Assembly (NCBI GenBank): GCA_039105265.1
Contig: JAPFFF010000012.1
Span: 3,472,001-3,536,000 of the forward strand
Source of the DNA: Tritrichomonas musculus
Lineage: Eukaryota; Parabasalia; Tritrichomonadida; Tritrichomonadidae
Direction: 5' to 3'
Length of the DNA: 64,000 nucleotides
The notes beneath the pieces were generated by a model, which ran no database searches, was not told where the DNA came from, and worked only from the letters and a program-made list of their open reading frames with translations. A program made the translations under genes and the position numbers. Positions 59,828 to 64,000 of the stretch are shown in pieces; the stretch's first letter is position 1, and every line of letters begins with the position of its first letter.

Positions 59828-61114
59828 TTGTTTTTTGCTGCTGAACATAATAACTTTGAAATTGTTCAACTTTTATTATCAAAAAAAGGAACAGAAATCA
59901 GTACAAATGCTTTCAGAAATTGCATGAAACTTAGTGAGCTCACAATTCCATCATCAATTCAAGCAATTGGAGATTGTGCTTTTTTTGGTTGTGAATCGTT
60001 GAAGCGAATAACAATTCCTTTGTCTGTTACAAGAATAGGAAAAGCTGCATTTGGACAATGCCGATCTTTAGAAAAAGTTGAAATTCCTTCATCAATAACT
60101 AAACTTAATGAATATTTATTTAAGAATTGTATATCACTGAAGGAGGTAGTAATTCCATCATCAATTGCATGCATTGAAAAAGGAATATTCAATGGATGTT
60201 CAAAATTGGAACGAGTAACGATTCCTCCAACAGTGACATCAATCAAAGAATTTGTTTTTGATGAGTGCAGATCCCTTAAAACAATTGGCATCCCTCCTTC
60301 AGTCACTGAAATTGGCGCATATTCATTCAGCATGTGCTCATCACTCACACAAATAACGATTCCAGAAAGCATTGACTCAATCAATGAGTCTGCTTTTAGT
60401 GGCTGTTCATCACTTGAGCAGATCATCATTCCTTCTTCAGTGACTTCAATAAAATCATATGCTTTCTATGATTGTAGTTCATTGAAGCAAATAACGATTC
60501 CTTCTTCAGTCACTGAAATTGGAAGTTTTTCATTTAGTAAGTGTTCATCATTGTCTGATATATCAATTCTTTCTTCAATAACTTCAATTTGTGAGTCTAC
60601 TTTCGATAGATGCTCATCGTTAGTGCGGATTTCAATCCCATCTTCTGTTGTTGAAATTGAAGATTCAGCATTTGAAGAATGTTCTTCGCTGGAGCAAGTT
60701 GAGATGCCAAATTCTTTAGAATCAATTGGATCTTCTGTTTTTAAAGGTTGCCACTCGTTGAATGAAATTGTGATTCCAGATTCAGTGACAACAATTGGAA
60801 AAAATACTTTTTCTGATTGCTCTTCTTTGGTTCAAGTATCAATTTCTTCATCTTTGACATCAATTGCTGCTTATATGTTTCATGGCTGCGTTAGCTTGGA
60901 GGAAATTTCAATTCCTTCATCCGTTGAGTCTATTGGCGAATATGCGTTTTTTAGATGCACTTCGTTAAAGAAGATATCAATTCCGAAATCTGTGGTTTCG
61001 GTTGGAGAGAATATTTTATTCGGATGCGCATCTTTAACACAAATAACAATCCCTTCATTTTTGTGTTCACAAAATTTTGGAATCTTCCAAAAAATTAAAG
61101 TAATAAAAATATAA
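59828..61114 (+). CDS. Ankyrin-BspA LRR protein, C-terminal part
   Basis: An open frame of 428 codons that starts in mid-domain: the first ~20 residues are one ankyrin repeat and the first ATG comes only at about 59924, after it. About 16 BspA-type LRRs of ~23 residues follow (CSSLKQITIPSSVTEIGSFSFSK style). BspA-like LRRs in trichomonads often serve as surface adhesins, but without a signal peptide and with an ankyrin N-terminus a cytosolic scaffold is more likely. The 145 bp between this and the upstream frame contain stops in all plus-strand frames. Probably the second half of a disrupted gene; independent expression from an internal ATG is possible. Confidence 0.7.
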   Translation: MFFAAEHNNFEIVQLLLSKKGTEISTNAFRNCMKLSELTIPSSIQAIGDCAFFGCESLKRITIPLSVTRIGKAAFGQCRSLEKVEIPSSITKLNEYLFKNCISLKEVVIPSSIACIEKGIFNGCSKLERVTIPPTVTSIKEFVFDECRSLKTIGIPPSVTEIGAYSFSMCSSLTQITIPESIDSINESAFSGCSSLEQIIIPSSVTSIKSYAFYDCSSLKQITIPSSVTEIGSFSFSKCSSLSDISILSSITSICESTFDRCSSLVRISIPSSVVEIEDSAFEECSSLEQVEMPNSLESIGSSVFKGCHSLNEIVIPDSVTTIGKNTFSDCSSLVQVSISSSLTSIAAYMFHGCVSLEEISIPSSVESIGEYAFFRCTSLKKISIPKSVVSVGENILFGCASLTQITIPSFLCSQNFGIFQKIKVIKI

Positions 61115-61500
61115 AAATACTATTTAGTAAAATATAAGTCCGATTGAATTTCATTGCCATTATTTTTCATTTCATTCTTTTTTAATGCTCTTATATCTTT
61201 TTTTTTCTTGATTGCATTCTTATGCTTCTTTTTCCAATTATCAGTTTAAAAAAAAAAAATATCGAATCATAAAACCAAAAACACTTAAGTAATATTATTA
61301 AAATCAATAAAAAAGAATATTTTTGGATTAATTTGATGTTTTTAAAAAACTTTAGGTAACCAATACTTATAATTTCTTAATAATTGACTTTGCTAATATT
61401 ACTTATAATTTTTTAATACATCGGTCATATCTACAGCAATATTGAATTCTCTTCGAAAGAAAGAAAAAAATCGATGGCCTTTGAGTTCATTCGAAAAATT
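61115..61500. other. Intergenic spacer
   Basis: AT-rich; ATTTCTTAATAATTGACTTTGCTAATATTACTTATAATTTTTTAATA contains a short direct repeat near 61365 and 61395. No gene seen. Confidence 0.4.
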
Positions 61501-64000
61501 GAATCATCTATCAACATATAGAACGACGCAATTTTTCCTAATCTATGATCATTGTTCCTTTTTGGACGTTTATAATATGAAAACTTCGAGTCCAAATTCA
61601 AATGGAGGCGCAATTAATTTTGGTTTTATTAAAGATCTTGCCCAAGTTTATTTGACACTATCGAATTCTATTTTGAAAGGCACCAAGGCAAGCAAGCATG
61701 GTGGTGCTGTTGCTATTGCAGTTAACAATCAAATAAATATTAAAAATTGCACATTTGAAGAAAACAGAGCTGATAATCAAAAAGATTCAGGATCATCTTT
61801 ACTTGAAGAAAAAGCTGATGGACGAGGAGGCGCCATTTTCATTTGTACTAAATATAAAGATAAACAGGTTGCTGACTCTTTAATTATTGAAGATTGCACT
61901 TTCAGAAAGAATGCTGCATTTGACGACTATGGCATTTATATTGATGGCGAAGAGATGCCAACAGGAACTACTTCAATTAAGAACAACAAGTTCTTTGATA
62001 ATTAAAATGAAAACCAGTCTTCATCAAGTTTGGGTGCTGCAATTGCCTGTGAATTACTGGAAATTGGAGCCATTCAGATAGAAAATGACAATGCATTCTA
62101 CACTGTCGAATACGACTCAGGAAGCAAGCTTTTTCTATTATGTTTATCACAATGGCGATAAGTATCCCGAGCAAACCCCCGCACAAACAAGCACACCTAC
62201 TGGTCCAACCACTTACATTGATAAAAGCTTCACTCAAGATGATTTCAAAGTCGTTAATGCTGGTTCTGCTACCGCTACTGTTAAGCAAGTATCAGGATGC
62301 ACATTTAGCAACATAAATATCGCCACCTCAGAATATATGTTTGGTGCTAATGGAGCATTTTCTTTCTTCAACAAAGTATTCCAAAATGATGACAATACAG
62401 AAAGGTCATGTCCACTAAAAGTGTACAATCTTAAGTCTATTCTTAACTTTGTCATAAGTAGATGCAAGTTCACAAAGATTGTTTCAAAAGCAAATGTGAA
62501 TGGGAATATTCTATATACAACTCTACCAATAGGAACAGGAACAGCCGCAACAGCATTTGCTACACATATTACTTTTGAATTCTGTGAATTCACTGATTGC
62601 CCAAGTTCAAAAGACCAGACACTTGTTTATCTTGCAAATATTATAGATACAGCAAGTTTCACTAATTGCAAATTCATTTTTAGTGATGCTGTTGGAGAAG
62701 GTTCTTGACTCTAATAATCCAGGAATAGTTTTTGATTTCTGCCAGTTCACTCGAACAGGTCCAAAGACGATCAACATTCAGTCAGCCAAGACGACTAATC
62801 TTGGTGAATTCAAATTCACAAATAACCGTGCCGAGTCACTTAAAGGATGCCTGATTGATATCGCTGATATGAACACGAAACCTGTCATCACTGGCAACAC
62901 TTTCCATGACGTAACGTTGACTGATGGACAGTTCATTAGTATTAATCATGGCCTTGATAATGTTCTCATTAAAGAATCAACTTTCTCTGAATTTAGAACT
63001 TCAGGCAATTCAAACTTTGGCGGTTTTGCCACCAGTCTCAAGTATTTCAAAGCAGCAGGCACTGGAGGATTTAAATCAGCCAAGTTCACTCTTACATTCG
63101 ACTTTTGTACTCTCACTGATATCGTCAATTCTAAGACCGAATCACCGAAATCAAATGGCGGTGCTGTTCAATTTGGCTTCTCGAGTGACTTGACTCCAAT
63201 AAATTCCGTTTTCACCAACTCGACATTCAGATGAAACAGAGCCAACAAGCATGGTGGAGCTGTTGCAATCCAACAATTCCATCCGAGCCAACAGTGAAAG
63301 AGTTGTGCTCAACAGATGCAACTGGTGCAAAACGTTGTGAAATTAAAAATAACCCAGAAGTTGAAGATGAGAGAAACGTTGTTGTTAAAGTTAGTAAAAC
63401 AAAATTCAATTACATTCAAGGTGAAAAAGGAGGCGCTATTCACTTAGAGAATTGTGGACTTGAGATGAAGGATAGTTGCAAGTTTATAGGATGCCTTTCA
63501 ACAGCCGGTCCTGGCGGCGCTATTTACATACACAATCCAACCAATGTTCTCAATCCAGTTCGAATTGAAGGTCACTATTTCGAAGGCAATCAAGCGCCAT
63601 TGAATGGAGGTGCAATCTACATCTATTCTTCATGGACAGAAAACATCGCAGCAATCACTAAGTGCAATTTCGTATCCAACAGTATTCAATCATCTGATGC
63701 AAGTGCATCAGGCTGCGCAATCTACTTTAAGGCGATGAAAGGAGTCGTCATTAAATGCAAGTTTACGAAGAATTATCCATTTAATGAGAATTGGCAGCGA
63801 TTTCACAAATGATGAAGTTGGCTCACTTGTCCAATTTGAAGCTAAGAAGAATGTTTTAACTGTCTCTGATTGCTCATTTGAAATTGGAAAGAATTCTTTG
63901 TCTTCAATCTTCTTCAAAGGTGGACGAAGAGGTCCTTCTTTGGATGTTAAAAATTGCTTTTTTGTTGGCAAATTGAACAAAGGCGCTCATCACATTGACG
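61501..64000 (+). pseudogene. Pmp-like surface protein pseudogene, runs off the window
   Basis: A beta-helix protein of the polymorphic membrane protein (Pmp) type, with many GGAI/GGAV motifs (NGGAINFGF, HGGAVAIA, RGGAIFI, KGGAIHL, GGAIYI) and FxxN motifs (FEEN, FRKN, FEGN, FVSN). The reading frame changes repeatedly (open parts at 61442-62005, 62085-62708, 62683-63234, 63231-63812 and then to the edge) and there are in-frame stops at 62003 and 63233. No ATG with a signal peptide is visible, so the 5' end is lost as well. A block of ~70 residues near 61540 (CSF..VYN-KTSSPNSNGGA) recurs near 63100, showing an internal duplication of ~1.5 kb. Sequencing error in part is possible. Confidence 0.75.

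Noticed and set aside
59959-60429. 156-codon minus-strand open frame
   Set aside because: Shadow of the BspA LRR gene on the other strand; the repeated codon pattern keeps the antisense frame open.

Overview
The window looks like a chromosome segment from a parabasalid (trichomonad) protist, most likely a Tritrichomonas-type species. Reasons seen in the sequence: very AT-rich intergenic DNA; no convincing introns; an [FeFe]-hydrogenase with a short hydrogenosomal-type leader; several genes of families that trichomonads have expanded (BspA-like leucine-rich repeat, Sel1-repeat, DUF3447/ankyrin, Pmp-like surface proteins, short R2-Myb proteins, TBC Rab-GAPs, TKL-like kinase folds); and TCA-Y-T/A Inr-like motifs 10-25 nt before several start codons. 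Species assignment is inference.

Layout. 0-5 kb: a large AIGGG-repeat surface protein and the hydrogenase. 5-7 kb: a 53-codon Pro/Gly/Tyr microprotein and a 773-bp TA-flanked MITE-like element. 7-12.1 kb: a TBC Rab-GAP, an unknown four-TM protein and a two-repeat Myb protein. 12.2-18.6 kb: decayed DNA, an older fossil of a virus-like element, then a compact, young-looking 3.85-kb Polinton-like element with 434-bp terminal inverted repeats and a 5-bp target duplication. 18.6-24 kb: a gene-poor transposon graveyard with nested TIR elements and coding remnants. 24-34.3 kb: a PPP-family phosphatase, a kinase-like/coiled-coil/BspA-LRR tail-anchored protein, and a head-to-head actin-related protein/Hsp70 pair. 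35-49 kb: Sel1 proteins (one with a decayed N-terminal part, one fused to kinase-like and FYRN/FYRC domains, one fused to BspA LRRs), a divergent Arf-like GTPase, a membrane PI-PLC-X protein and a BTB-like/discoidin protein. 49-52 kb: a GH3 beta-glucosidase with permuted domain order, a good candidate for transfer from rumen-type bacteria. 52-58.4 kb: decayed DNA with a 191-bp TA-flanked hairpin element and a 3.1-kb pogo-like transposon with a frameshifted transposase. 58.5-64 kb: a DUF3447/ankyrin-BspA gene split by a disruption, then a Pmp-like surface-protein pseudogene that runs off the window.

How the genes relate. There are no operons; the genes serve the energy metabolism, surface biology, vesicle traffic and signalling of an anaerobic, mucosa-dwelling protist. 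The most unusual items are the miniature Polinton-like element, the kinase-like/Sel1/FYR fusion, the domain-permuted GH3 enzyme, and the Arf-like GTPase with altered switch regions. Many predicted reading frames start at TTG or GTG; I moved those starts to ATG codons where one is supported. All identifications are from reading the sequence; no database search was run.
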